DNA of 31,823 nucleotides, taken from NCBI GenBank assembly GCA_016283195.1, contig JAEEML010000091.1, forward strand, positions 1 through 31,823, written 5' to 3'. This DNA is from Deltaproteobacteria bacterium. Its GTDB lineage: Bacteria > JAEEML01. The notes beneath the pieces are model-generated. The model saw only the letters and a program-made list of their open reading frames with translations, did not search any database and was not told the origin of the DNA. Below are positions 1 to 7,352 of this stretch, piece after piece. The translations under genes and the position numbers were made by a program. The stretch's first letter is position 1. Every line of letters starts with the position of its first letter.

Positions 1-320
1 GCGGCAATGATTAAATCGGAAATAACGATGGTAGTCGGTATATCGATACTTAACTTGCCGATAGTGACTTTGGTGCCTAAAAGACCGCTTAAAAAGTCAC
101 TGCCCATAACCCGTAGGCGTTCGTCTGTAAAGATAAAAAGCCGGGCCAGTACCAAGGCCAGGATGATGAAGGCAAAAAGGTAAACAGGTATCCGCCAGGT
201 GATGCTCCACAAGCGGGAAATAAGACTACGCCTGGGCTTTTCCTGTTTTTTTTGGGGTTCTTCGGGCGGCTCTGTTTCTGCGCGCGCCTCTTTGCTTACC
301 TTCTCATCACTGGAGCTCAT
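1..320 (-). CDS. AsmA/TamB-like inner-membrane protein, N-terminal part (runs off the window)
   Basis: Only about 106 N-terminal residues are visible; the 3' end lies beyond base 1. A charged cytoplasmic tail (about residues 1-35, rich in E, K, P and R) is followed by one hydrophobic segment (about 40-58), then a periplasmic start with the pattern GSDFLSGLLGTKVTIGKLSI. A single N-terminal anchor followed by 'lsGllG-kVtIgkl-id' is typical of AsmA/TamB/YhdP-like proteins, which bridge inner and outer membrane in lipid transport or outer-membrane biogenesis. The family call is an inference from the first 5-10% of such a protein. The ATG at 318-320 is chosen because GAGG lies about 10 bases upstream. 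It is downstream of, and in the same direction as, the two molybdenum-hydroxylase subunit genes, 43 bases after the last stop. Confidence 0.55.
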   Translation of the reverse strand, partial: MSSSDEKVSKEARAETEPPEEPQKKQEKPRRSLISRLWSITWRIPVYLFAFIILALVLARLFIFTDERLRVMGSDFLSGLLGTKVTIGKLSIDIPTTIVISDLIIA

Positions 321-363
321 TACCGAGGCGCCTCAATTCTGGTTGCTTTCCGAATTGTTACGG

Positions 364-828
364 TTAGTGGCTTTTTTGAGCCGCAGCCACTTCTTTAATG
401 GCTTTGATGATTTTTACATAACCGGTGCAGCGGCAAAGATTGCCATCAAGAGCACGTTTAATCTCTTCTTCCGTCGGGTCGCTGTTGGTTTCCAAAAGGG
501 CTTTGGTGGCCAGAAGCATGCCGGGAGTGCAATAGCCGCATTGTACAGCACCGTTATTAACAAAAATCTTTTGCATTTCGCTTGGTTCGTTTACAGAACC
601 AAGGCCTTCGACAGTAAATATTTCATGCCCTTCGGCCTGGGCGGCAAAAGTCATGCAGGAGAGAATCGGCCGCCCGTCCATCAGCACGGTGCAGGCCCCG
701 CAAGTACCGTGGCCGCAACCTTTTTTGGCGCCTTTGTAACCATTTCTTCTAAGGACATCTAAAAGCAAATCGCCGGCTTCGGCTTCGAGTGTTTTGGGCT
801 CGCCGTTAATAATCATGTTTACTTGCAT
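364..828 (-). CDS. Molybdenum hydroxylase [2Fe-2S] subunit (CoxS/XdhC-like)
   Basis: This is the small iron-sulfur subunit of the xanthine dehydrogenase/CO dehydrogenase family; it passes electrons from the molybdopterin subunit to the FAD subunit. With the start at 828 it is 154 residues, the usual length. Both clusters are complete: Cys38, 43, 46 and 58 (CGHGTCGAC plus C58) for the plant-ferredoxin-type cluster and Cys97, 100, 132 and 134 (CGYC and CRC) for the second. An in-frame start 27 bases upstream (855) would overlap the preceding gene, but AAGGAG sits 8 bases before the ATG at 828, so 828 is preferred. It follows the FAD subunit by 16 bases. No large molybdopterin subunit is present in the visible sequence, so the substrate cannot be named. 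Confidence 0.9.
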   Translation of the reverse strand: MQVNMIINGEPKTLEAEAGDLLLDVLRRNGYKGAKKGCGHGTCGACTVLMDGRPILSCMTFAAQAEGHEIFTVEGLGSVNEPSEMQKIFVNNGAVQCGYCTPGMLLATKALLETNSDPTEEEIKRALDGNLCRCTGYVKIIKAIKEVAAAQKSH

Positions 829-844
829 GGTGCGCTCCTTCTTC

Positions 845-1696
845 TTACTTGGCAAGGCCGGCCAAGGCGGTGCTTAAAGCTCTCCGGCAGAGAACGGTAA
901 CCATTTCTTGTTTGTAACCGGTACTGGCTCGCGGGTCGCTGGAAATAATTAAATCCTTGGCAGCTTTGGCGCTCAAGAGGTCTATATCTATATCGTCTAT
1001 AGCTTTGTCAAGCATCATGCCTGAGGGCTGAGTGACTAGGACCGGGCGCGTTTTTATGGAACCAACAACAATGTGTGAGCTGGTGATAATGCCCTTGTCC
1101 TGAGTTAGAAAAACGGCTACCGAAAGCAGCGGATAATCGGTAACGGTGCGGCGAATTTGCTCATAACCGAAGGCGGCCTGGCCGGCCTCGTAGTTGGGAT
1201 ACTCGATTTGAGTGATAATTTCGCCATCGCGAATAATGCGGCTACTGCTCTGACTAAAGAATTTAGTAGCTTTTATGCGCCGGCGGCTGCTGAGAGAACG
1301 CAGATGAACGGTAGCGTCCATAGCTAAAAGGGCCAGCGGCATTTCTGACCAGGCATAACATTGGGCCACATTGCCGCCCAAAGTGATCATATTGCGCAGC
1401 GGGGTGGTGGCCACATGAGCGGCAACCTCAGCTAAAAAAGCGCCGCCAACGCCCGGAAGAGCTTTAGGTGACATATCGGCCATGCGAGTCATTGAGCCGA
1501 TTAAGGTGCTAGCCGGTGCCACGCGTACAAAACTCAAATTTGCCGCACTTAAATCAATAATGTGCGGAGGTAATTTGTCTTTGCGTAGGGCTAGGGTTGT
1601 TGCTCCTCCTACCACGACACACTGGCCGGCGTAGGTGTTAAGCAATTTCAGTGTTTGTGCTACACTCTGCGGATGATGCCAAGTACTTTGAGCCAT
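845..1696 (-). CDS. Molybdenum hydroxylase FAD-binding subunit (CoxM/XdhB-like)
   Basis: This is the medium subunit that binds FAD and passes electrons from the 2Fe-2S subunit to the acceptor. It is 283 residues, normal for the family. The FAD-binding signatures are visible: VVVGGATTLAL (about 27-37, equivalent to the GGTDL loop) and TLGGNVA (105-111). The C-terminal part has the usual CO-dehydrogenase flavoprotein end, SSDPRASTGYKQEMV (252-266). The ORF is open to 1786, but GGGAGG five bases before the ATG at 1694-1696 fixes the start. It is the first gene of the minus-strand group and is divergent from the sirtuin gene. The pair could serve a large subunit encoded elsewhere, or be left over from a lost three-subunit operon. 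Confidence 0.88.
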   Translation of the reverse strand: MAQSTWHHPQSVAQTLKLLNTYAGQCVVVGGATTLALRKDKLPPHIIDLSAANLSFVRVAPASTLIGSMTRMADMSPKALPGVGGAFLAEVAAHVATTPLRNMITLGGNVAQCYAWSEMPLALLAMDATVHLRSLSSRRRIKATKFFSQSSSRIIRDGEIITQIEYPNYEAGQAAFGYEQIRRTVTDYPLLSVAVFLTQDKGIITSSHIVVGSIKTRPVLVTQPSGMMLDKAIDDIDIDLLSAKAAKDLIISSDPRASTGYKQEMVTVLCRRALSTALAGLAK

Positions 1697-1757
1697 AGTA
1701 CCTCCCAAGTTGACGACCTGTAGCCGAAATGGCTTTAGGTCACACGGCTTTTGCAAA

Positions 1758-1786
1758 TTACTAACAGGGCGGGGCTCAGTTGGCAA
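1758..1786 (-). promoter_or_regulatory. Possible sigma70-type promoter for the molybdenum hydroxylase pair
   Basis: On the minus strand TTGCCA (1781-1786, 5 of 6 to the -35 consensus) is followed after 17 bases by TAGTAA (1758-1763, a weak -10). It lies about 60 bases upstream of the FAD-subunit start, in the divergent intergenic region. The weak -10 makes this tentative. Confidence 0.3.
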
Positions 1787-1846
1787 TAGTTAAAAAATTT
1801 AATTGCTTAAATAGATTAGTAGTGATTGCATAGAAAACAGGGGAGG

Positions 1847-1862
1847 GTTCCGTTTACGGAAC
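1847..1862 (+). promoter_or_regulatory. Inverted repeat between Shine-Dalgarno and sirtuin start
   Basis: GTTCCGTTTACGGAAC has two perfect 7-base arms around TT. A strong Shine-Dalgarno sequence (GGGAGG, 1841-1846) lies directly 5' of it and the chosen ATG (1874) lies 11 bases 3' of it. In linear form the ribosome-binding site is 27 bases from the start, too far; with the hairpin folded the distance falls to about 11. It may therefore set translation by bringing the two together, or be a DNA operator. A related repeat precedes the lipoprotein gene at 4119-4136. Confidence 0.45.
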
Positions 1863-1873
1863 AGAATTTACTC

Positions 1874-2680
1874 ATGGAAAACCTACTTGGCGAAGCAGCG
1901 GATTTGTTAAAAAAATCAAAGAATATTGTGCTGTTTACCGGTGCCGGTATGAGCCAGGAAAGCGGTATTCCCACTTTTCGCGATAAGGATGGTCTTTGGA
2001 ATCGCTATGCCCCGGAGCAGTTTGGTACAGTCGATAGTTTAAAGGCTACTGCCCTGAAAACTCCGGAAAAAGTGCTCTCTTTCATTGAGGAAAATGTAAA
2101 TGTTTTTCTAAAAGCCACCCCTAATGCCGGTCATTTGGCAATTGCCAACCTAGCTAAAAACGGCCATGAAGTTACTGTTTTAACGCAAAATATCGATGAT
2201 CTTCACGAGCGAGCCGGTAGTGCTGTAGTGCATAAATTGCATGGTGATTTATTTACTTTTCGCTGTTCAAAGTGTGGGGCCATAGCTAATGACATGAGTA
2301 ATTATCTCACTGAATTAAAAGATAAAATAGCAGCAGTAAAAGAAAAAGGGCAGGCTCTTTGTGCTGCCGATTTGGTATCTTTTTTGCCCAAATGCTCTTG
2401 TGGCGCTTTAATGCGGCCCGATGTGGTGCTCTTCGGTGAAAGTTTGCCGGAGCTCCCTTGGAACGCGGCCCGAGAAGCGCTGGTGCGCGCGCATTGCCTG
2501 GTGGTTGTAGGCACAAGCGCCGAGGTTTATCCGGCTTCAACGCTACCTAAACTGGCTTTTCAGATGGAGGTACCTATTATTGAGATTAATCCCCGCCCGG
2601 TGCTAAAACACAATGCGGTGACTATAGCTATGCGGGCGGCCGAGGCTTTTACCAAACTGGCCTCAAAAATGGGTATGTAA
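1874..2680 (+). CDS. SIR2-family NAD-dependent protein deacylase (sirtuin)
   Basis: It removes acyl groups from protein lysines using NAD+. With the ATG at 1874 it is 268 residues. Visible motifs are GAGMS (23-27) and GIPTFR (31-36) for NAD binding, TQNIDDLHERAG (104-115), the catalytic His123 in KLHGDLF, four zinc cysteines (C131, C134, C174, C176), and VVGTSAEVYPAS (211-222). The Tyr-x-x-Arg that marks the desuccinylase/CobB-type pocket appears to be Ile71 and Asn74, so ordinary deacetylase activity is the safer guess. An in-frame TTG at 1826 would add 16 residues, but the residues before GAG then exceed the family norm. The zinc module has an extra stretch of about 25 residues (about 138-165) between the two Cys pairs. 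It ends one base before the next gene, implying translational coupling. Confidence 0.92.
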   Translation: MENLLGEAADLLKKSKNIVLFTGAGMSQESGIPTFRDKDGLWNRYAPEQFGTVDSLKATALKTPEKVLSFIEENVNVFLKATPNAGHLAIANLAKNGHEVTVLTQNIDDLHERAGSAVVHKLHGDLFTFRCSKCGAIANDMSNYLTELKDKIAAVKEKGQALCAADLVSFLPKCSCGALMRPDVVLFGESLPELPWNAAREALVRAHCLVVVGTSAEVYPASTLPKLAFQMEVPIIEINPRPVLKHNAVTIAMRAAEAFTKLASKMGM

Positions 2681-2681
2681 T

Positions 2682-4070
2682 ATGGCACAGTATAGACTTC
2701 TTTTAGTAGATGCTGATCCTCTGGCTTTGCAGACCATTTACGGTATTTTGGGCGGTAATATGGATTTGGAGCTGCGTTCGGCTTCTTCTGGGGCGAAAGC
2801 TCTGGAGCTGACGGACGAATTGCCCTTTGATTGTATCCTCATCAGTATGGAATTACCTGATGAGAGCGGTATTGCCCTTTGCCAAGAACTTAGAAATCGC
2901 TCTTCTACTAAAGCTGTTCCGGTAGTTATAATCAGCCTTATTAATTCCGAAGCCAATATTGAGGCCTCTTTTAAAGCTGGAGCTACAGCGTATCTCACCA
3001 GTTATGAGCTTGGTACCCGCCTTTTGGATGTCGTGCAGAATATCCTCAAAAAACAGGATATGCGCCAGGGGCGGACTATCCTGGTGGTTGATGATGCCCC
3101 CAGCGTTTGCGACATTGTGGAAGAAGCGCTTACTCTCACCGGTTTTACAGTGATAAAGGCCTATAACGGGCGCGAGGCGCTTAAAGCACTCGAAAGCGTT
3201 ACACCAGATTTAATTATTTCCGATATTGTCATGCCGGAGATTGACGGCATTACTTTGCTCAAGACTGTGCGCTCCTGGCCGGAAAAGGCCGCTATTCCCT
3301 TTATGGCTATGAGTGCCTTTTCCGAGCGCAGTTATTTGCTCCGCATGCAGCACATGGGGGTGGAAGCCTACATGGTGAAGCCCTTTAATATGGATCACTT
3401 GGTTATGCAAGTGGAGCAGATATTGGCTAATAATTACAATATGTTGCTTAAAAAGCGTGAGTTTTTGGAACGTGAGCGCGGGTTGCTCCTTGGTACCATC
3501 ACCAGTTTGGTTGCCGCTTTGGAAGCGCGCGATCCTTATACTCACGGCCACTCGGAGAATGTGGCGAATATTGTTTCGCAAATGGTAAAAATAGCCGGTG
3601 GTAGTGAGGCCGATGTGGAAGCGGCTTATCTGGGCGGACGTCTGCATGATATCGGCAAAATCGGTATTCCCGATGCCATTCTTTTGAAACCTGGCCCGTT
3701 AAATAGCGATGAAATGCAGCTTATTCAGCAGCATCCGGTAATTGGCGCGCATATTTTGGAGCCTATCAGCTCGCTGGCCGGTATTATTTCCATAGTCCTT
3801 TATCATCATGAGCGTTATGACGGCACCGGCTACCCCAACAGATTAAAAGGCAAGGAAATACCTCTTTGGGCCAGAATGACGGCGGTTGCCGATGTTTATG
3901 ATGCTTTAAGCAGCGACCGGCCTTACCGGCCATCTATGAGCATTGAGCAAACTATGTCGGTTATAACCTCTATTCGCGGCAGTCATTTGTGCCCTGAATG
4001 TACCGATATTTTTATGGAATGGGTAAAGCAACAGGAGTTTTTTAAAGGCGATATTAAAAAAACAGAATAA
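2682..4070 (+). CDS. Response regulator: pseudo-receiver, receiver, HD-GYP phosphodiesterase
   Basis: This 462-residue cytoplasmic protein has three domains. REC1 (about 4-123) is degenerate: Ser55 stands where the phosphorylated Asp should be, and a Ser replaces the conserved Lys near 107. REC2 (about 132-248) is intact, with DD at 137-138, Asp181 and Lys233. A short helical linker (about 252-268) leads to an HD-GYP domain (about 270-440) with all hallmark residues: H288 and H290 region, HDIGKIGIPD (322-331), H375/H376 and GTGYP (381-385), so cyclic-di-GMP hydrolysis is expected. The start is one base after the sirtuin stop (TAATATG), with no good ribosome-binding site of its own, so translation is probably coupled. 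No partner histidine kinase is in the window. Confidence 0.92.
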   Translation: MAQYRLLLVDADPLALQTIYGILGGNMDLELRSASSGAKALELTDELPFDCILISMELPDESGIALCQELRNRSSTKAVPVVIISLINSEANIEASFKAGATAYLTSYELGTRLLDVVQNILKKQDMRQGRTILVVDDAPSVCDIVEEALTLTGFTVIKAYNGREALKALESVTPDLIISDIVMPEIDGITLLKTVRSWPEKAAIPFMAMSAFSERSYLLRMQHMGVEAYMVKPFNMDHLVMQVEQILANNYNMLLKKREFLERERGLLLGTITSLVAALEARDPYTHGHSENVANIVSQMVKIAGGSEADVEAAYLGGRLHDIGKIGIPDAILLKPGPLNSDEMQLIQQHPVIGAHILEPISSLAGIISIVLYHHERYDGTGYPNRLKGKEIPLWARMTAVADVYDALSSDRPYRPSMSIEQTMSVITSIRGSHLCPECTDIFMEWVKQQEFFKGDIKKTE

Positions 4071-4118
4071 AAGATTATTTTCAAAAACTCTTTATCGCTG
4101 TAAAGTTAAAAGGCATTT

Positions 4119-4136
4119 GTTCCGTTAATGCGGAAC
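4119..4136 (+). promoter_or_regulatory. Inverted repeat abutting the lipoprotein ribosome-binding site
   Basis: GTTCCGTTAATGCGGAAC has two perfect 6-base arms around TTAATG and ends exactly where the Shine-Dalgarno sequence GGGAGGAG (4138-4145) begins. A competing pairing GCATT/AATGC (4113-4117 with 4127-4131) is possible. The arms are the same GTTCCG/CGGAAC as in the repeat at 1847-1862. It could be a translational control hairpin or a protein-binding site. Confidence 0.4.
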
Positions 4137-4150
4137 GGGAGGAGATTGCA

Positions 4151-6025
4151 ATGAAGCAAATTAAAGGTTTTATATGGCTGACTTTAGTAGGTGTAGCCAT
4201 GGTTATGTCAACCGGGTGTAAAGAAAACCCGATTGGCAATTCGGAATGTGTTCCGACTGCCATGAGCTGTACCGATGGCGTCGATAATGATTGTGATGGT
4301 TTTATTGATTGCAACGATATAGATTGCGCCGGTGATGCGACTTGTAACAAAACTCCGGCACCGGTTGATAAATGTAAAGAAGTTAAATGCAATCCCGGCT
4401 GGCATTGCGATGATAAGTCCGGCGATTGTGTCAAAGATGCCTCTACTGACAGCAATAGTGATGCCGATACCGATAAACCGGGCCCCGGGCCGGTGGACCT
4501 TTGTGAGGGTGTTAAGTGTGACCCCGGTGAGGAATGCAGCAAAATAGACGGTAATTGTTATGGTGAGAGTGACAAATGTAAAAATGTTGATTGTGATGAT
4601 GAAAATGCTTCTTGTGACCCACAAAACGGCGAATGTGCCTGCCATAATGATTTTGTGAAAGAGGGCGGAATTTGCATTCACAGCAAAGAAGTGCCTTGCA
4701 ATGCCAATGCTATTCCGGAACATGCCGAGTCCATTTCCGCCAATGTGACAATTAATTATACCACTGAAGATGGTTGGGAAGCTGCCGCTGCCTGTAAATG
4801 GCAATGTGCCGACGGTTATAAGAAAAAAGGTGATTCTTGCGTACTTCCTTCCGGTTCCGAATGTAAAGATATTGATGGCAAATCTTATCACCGTGAAGGT
4901 GAAGATTGCGTGCGCGATATTTATTTTGTGAATGGCAACGCCGGCGCTGTGGTCTTGGAGCCGGAAGAAGGTCATCCCGGGGAGGCTCTGGCTGTGCGCG
5001 GTACTTTTACCAATACCACCGCGTATCCCGTAGATGAACGCAAAGATGGCCGCTGCCCCGGCGTGAAAGCTCAGCTCTGCTATGAAGCCGACGGCCAGGC
5101 CGGTAGCGCTAACTCATTTGCAAGCCTTACTTGCGTTGATGCCGCTTATGAAAAAGATGATGCCAGCTTGCATGATGTTTATGTTGCCAATGTCACCTTT
5201 AATCAAAAAGGTAAATATATGGTGATGTACAAATGGTCCGGCGATGGCGGTATTAACTGGTATTACACTGATACCGTTTCCGTGCGCCCCAGCTGGGAAA
5301 AAGTGCGGGAAAACATCGGCGCCGCCGCTTATGCCAATATTGTAGATAAAGTGAGTAATATCGGCATTCTTTATGAAAATGATTTTGATAGCCTTGGCAA
5401 AACTCAAGGCAAGCTCACCAATATTGACGCCATGGCCGGCTGGTTTGCTACAGCTTGGAAAATGGAAGATGACGAAAAAGTTTGGATTGATTGGGGCGGC
5501 AGCAAATCATACAATCCTTCATACGGTAACAGCACCAACGGCGGCCTCTATAATTACGGCTCCCAAAATGCCACCGACCGCGCTCTGGGGACACTGGCCT
5601 CTAATAGCGACAATGATATGTCTCTTTACCTGGTACTTAAAAATGATTCCGATGCCGCTCTTTCTAAAATCACCGTTTCTTATACCGGTGAACAATGGCG
5701 GCGTTCGGCCAATAAAGATGAAGCTGGTGTGCTGCATTTCTCTTATGCCGTGCTTGATAGTGAGCCTGCAAGTTATGAAGATGTTTATGACGTAGCAACC
5801 ACCGATGTGGCATCTTTGGATTTCAATGCTCCTCAAGGTAAAGCCACTGGTTCACAAAGTGATGAGCTTGATGGCAATCTTGAGGCCAACAGAGTGTCAA
5901 TCTCCGCCAGCTTTAATGTGGCTGTGCCTGTTGATTCTTATATTATGCTCAAATGGCTCGACCCGCGTGAAATCGGCGCTAATTCCAGCCTTGGCATCGA
6001 CGACCTCACCGTAAAAGGCGAATAA
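4151..6025 (+). CDS. Large Cys-rich surface lipoprotein with MopE-like motif and C-terminal beta domain
   Basis: This 624-residue protein has a lipoprotein signal ending MSTGC, so Cys23 would be lipidated. The order of parts is: an acidic Cys segment with CTDGVDNDCDG (40-50) and DCNDIDC (53-59), as in myxobacterial putative metal-binding motifs; three short Cys repeats of the form C-x3-VxC-x2-G-x2-C-x5-GxC (75-93, 118-136, 143-164); a D/S/P-rich spacer (97-115); a further Cys-rich part (165-253); a beta-rich domain (about 258-380); and a C-terminal domain (about 405-624) with GGLYNYG, ITVSYTGEQWR and LGIDDLTVKG, a pattern I recognise from secreted proteins of several phyla but cannot name functionally. 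It has a strong ribosome-binding site (GGGAGGAG) and stands alone. It is likely exposed on the cell surface; ligand and role are unknown. Confidence 0.75.
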   Translation: MKQIKGFIWLTLVGVAMVMSTGCKENPIGNSECVPTAMSCTDGVDNDCDGFIDCNDIDCAGDATCNKTPAPVDKCKEVKCNPGWHCDDKSGDCVKDASTDSNSDADTDKPGPGPVDLCEGVKCDPGEECSKIDGNCYGESDKCKNVDCDDENASCDPQNGECACHNDFVKEGGICIHSKEVPCNANAIPEHAESISANVTINYTTEDGWEAAAACKWQCADGYKKKGDSCVLPSGSECKDIDGKSYHREGEDCVRDIYFVNGNAGAVVLEPEEGHPGEALAVRGTFTNTTAYPVDERKDGRCPGVKAQLCYEADGQAGSANSFASLTCVDAAYEKDDASLHDVYVANVTFNQKGKYMVMYKWSGDGGINWYYTDTVSVRPSWEKVRENIGAAAYANIVDKVSNIGILYENDFDSLGKTQGKLTNIDAMAGWFATAWKMEDDEKVWIDWGGSKSYNPSYGNSTNGGLYNYGSQNATDRALGTLASNSDNDMSLYLVLKNDSDAALSKITVSYTGEQWRRSANKDEAGVLHFSYAVLDSEPASYEDVYDVATTDVASLDFNAPQGKATGSQSDELDGNLEANRVSISASFNVAVPVDSYIMLKWLDPREIGANSSLGIDDLTVKGE

Positions 6026-6049
6026 GCCCCAATTTTTCTAAAACTGCTC

Positions 6050-6077
6050 TTGACGATAAAAAAGCGTTCGCTATATT
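6050..6077 (+). promoter_or_regulatory. Sigma70-type promoter for the pgk-tpiA-glycosyltransferase operon
   Basis: TTGACG (6050-6055, 5 of 6) and TATATT (6072-6077, 5 of 6) are separated by 16 bases. Transcription would start near 6084, giving a leader of about 45 bases before the pgk ATG at 6130. It lies just after the lipoprotein stop and is the best promoter match seen in the window. Confidence 0.65.
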
Positions 6078-6129
6078 GCACTAGCGGGAATGCGTAGGAT
6101 TTTCCCTCTAATTTGTCTGCGAGGTTTTG

Positions 6130-7344
6130 ATGAAAGCTCTTGCCGATCTTAATCTGGAAAATAAAGCCACCTTTTTGCGCCTCGACCTTAATGTGCCGAT
6201 TGCCAGCCGCGGTGAGGTGCGCGACGATTTTAAGATAGAGAACGCTCTGCCTACCATAAAGGCTGTGTTGGCTAAAGGTGCGCGCCTGGCTATTGGTGCC
6301 CATTTGGGGCGGCCGCACGGAGCGGTGGAAGAGCGGCTGAGCTTAGCCGGCATTGGCACTGCTTTGGCCGAAGCTCTCAATATGGATGTTATTTTGGCTG
6401 AGGATTGTGTGGGCGATGGTGTTAAAGGCCTTTTGCGCCAATTAAAGCCCGGCTCGCTTATTTTACTGGAAAATTTGCGCTTTAATTCCGGCGAAGTAGC
6501 CAATGACGAAGATTTTGCCAAAGAATTAGCTGCTCCTTTTGAGGCCTATATTTGTGATGCTTTTGCCGCCAGCCACCGGCGCCATGCCTCCTTGGTGAGT
6601 ATGAGCGAATATTTTCAGGATAAATGTCTGGGTCCGGCTTGCCAGGCTGAGCTCGCTAAAGTGCGCGAATTCTTTGCCGAAGATGAGGACGAAGAAGAGG
6701 ATGTGCCCTTTGGTGTGGTGATTGGTGGGCGCTCCTATGCCGAAAAAGCCCCGCTTTTGCAAGGTATGCTTGACTATGCCAAAGTAATTCTGGTGGGCGG
6801 CGGTGTGGCTAATACGCTTTTAGCGGCTAAAGGTGTGGAAACCGGCCGCAGCAAAGTAGAAAAGAATATGCTGGGAATAGCCCGCTCATTTTTGCGTAAT
6901 GCCGAAGTGCGCGGCGTGGATGTAGTGCTGCCTGTCGATCATCAACTAGTAAATAAGTATTCCGCGCTGGAGCCGCTTAGGGCCTCAAAAGGGCAAAATG
7001 TGGAAGAAGGCACTTTTGCCGTGGATATCGGCCCGGTGAGTGTGGCTATATTTAAAGAGCGCCTGACCGAGGTAAAGCGTGCGCTTTTTTGTGGCCCGCT
7101 CGGTGTCTCCGAATGGGAAAACACCAGCGCTGGTAGCAAGGAGGTGGCGCGCTCACTTATTAAAAATAAAATTCCCACTATTTTTGGCGGCGGTGAACTT
7201 TTGGCCCAGCTTTCTTCTACGGCCATGCCGCGCCACTTTATGAAGTGCACTGCCGGTAGTGCCTTGCTTACTTATTTAACCGAGGGTGATCTCCCTGCTT
7301 TGAAACAATTTGCTGACCATGAGCCCAATGCTTTGGTCTCGTAG
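6130..7344 (+). CDS. pgk: Divergent phosphoglycerate kinase (possibly altered or inactive)
   Basis: The 404 residues have the PGK layout and length: RLDLNVP (17-23), DD-x-IENALPTI (32-43), HLGRP (58-62), LLENLRF (112-118), DAFAASHRRHAS (143-154), GGGVANT (223-229) and a C-terminal nucleotide domain. Several near-invariant positions differ. The catalytic Arg of the 'dd-RI' motif is Lys35; GGAKVxDK is GGRSYAEK (199-206); WNGPMGVFE is FCGPLGVSE (320-328); GGGDT is GGGEL (353-357); and the STGGGA loop is CTAGSA (373-378). A run of acidic residues (184-191, EDEDEEED) sits in the hinge region. It is first in an operon with tpiA nine bases downstream. GAGG five bases before the ATG selects 6130 over the TTG at 6127. 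It could be a working but unusual PGK or a paralogue with another role. Confidence 0.85.
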   Translation: MKALADLNLENKATFLRLDLNVPIASRGEVRDDFKIENALPTIKAVLAKGARLAIGAHLGRPHGAVEERLSLAGIGTALAEALNMDVILAEDCVGDGVKGLLRQLKPGSLILLENLRFNSGEVANDEDFAKELAAPFEAYICDAFAASHRRHASLVSMSEYFQDKCLGPACQAELAKVREFFAEDEDEEEDVPFGVVIGGRSYAEKAPLLQGMLDYAKVILVGGGVANTLLAAKGVETGRSKVEKNMLGIARSFLRNAEVRGVDVVLPVDHQLVNKYSALEPLRASKGQNVEEGTFAVDIGPVSVAIFKERLTEVKRALFCGPLGVSEWENTSAGSKEVARSLIKNKIPTIFGGGELLAQLSSTAMPRHFMKCTAGSALLTYLTEGDLPALKQFADHEPNALVS

Positions 7345-7352
7345 GAGTAATT

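Noticed and set aside
583-600. GGTTCGTTTACAGAACC resembling a tRNA T-arm
   Set aside because: No acceptor stem, D-arm or anticodon arm around it, and it lies within a well-supported coding sequence.
199-762. Long plus-strand frame opposite the 2Fe-2S subunit
   Set aside because: It is the antisense shadow of a gene with all expected motifs; its own translation shows no family features.
364-855. Start of the 2Fe-2S subunit at 855
   Set aside because: It would overlap the preceding gene and place the ribosome-binding site inside the coding sequence; the ATG at 828 has correct spacing.
4208-4975. Minus-strand frame of 255 codons opposite the lipoprotein
   Set aside because: Composition (repeated I, T, F, A) is that of the antisense of an Asp/Cys-rich gene; no start signal.
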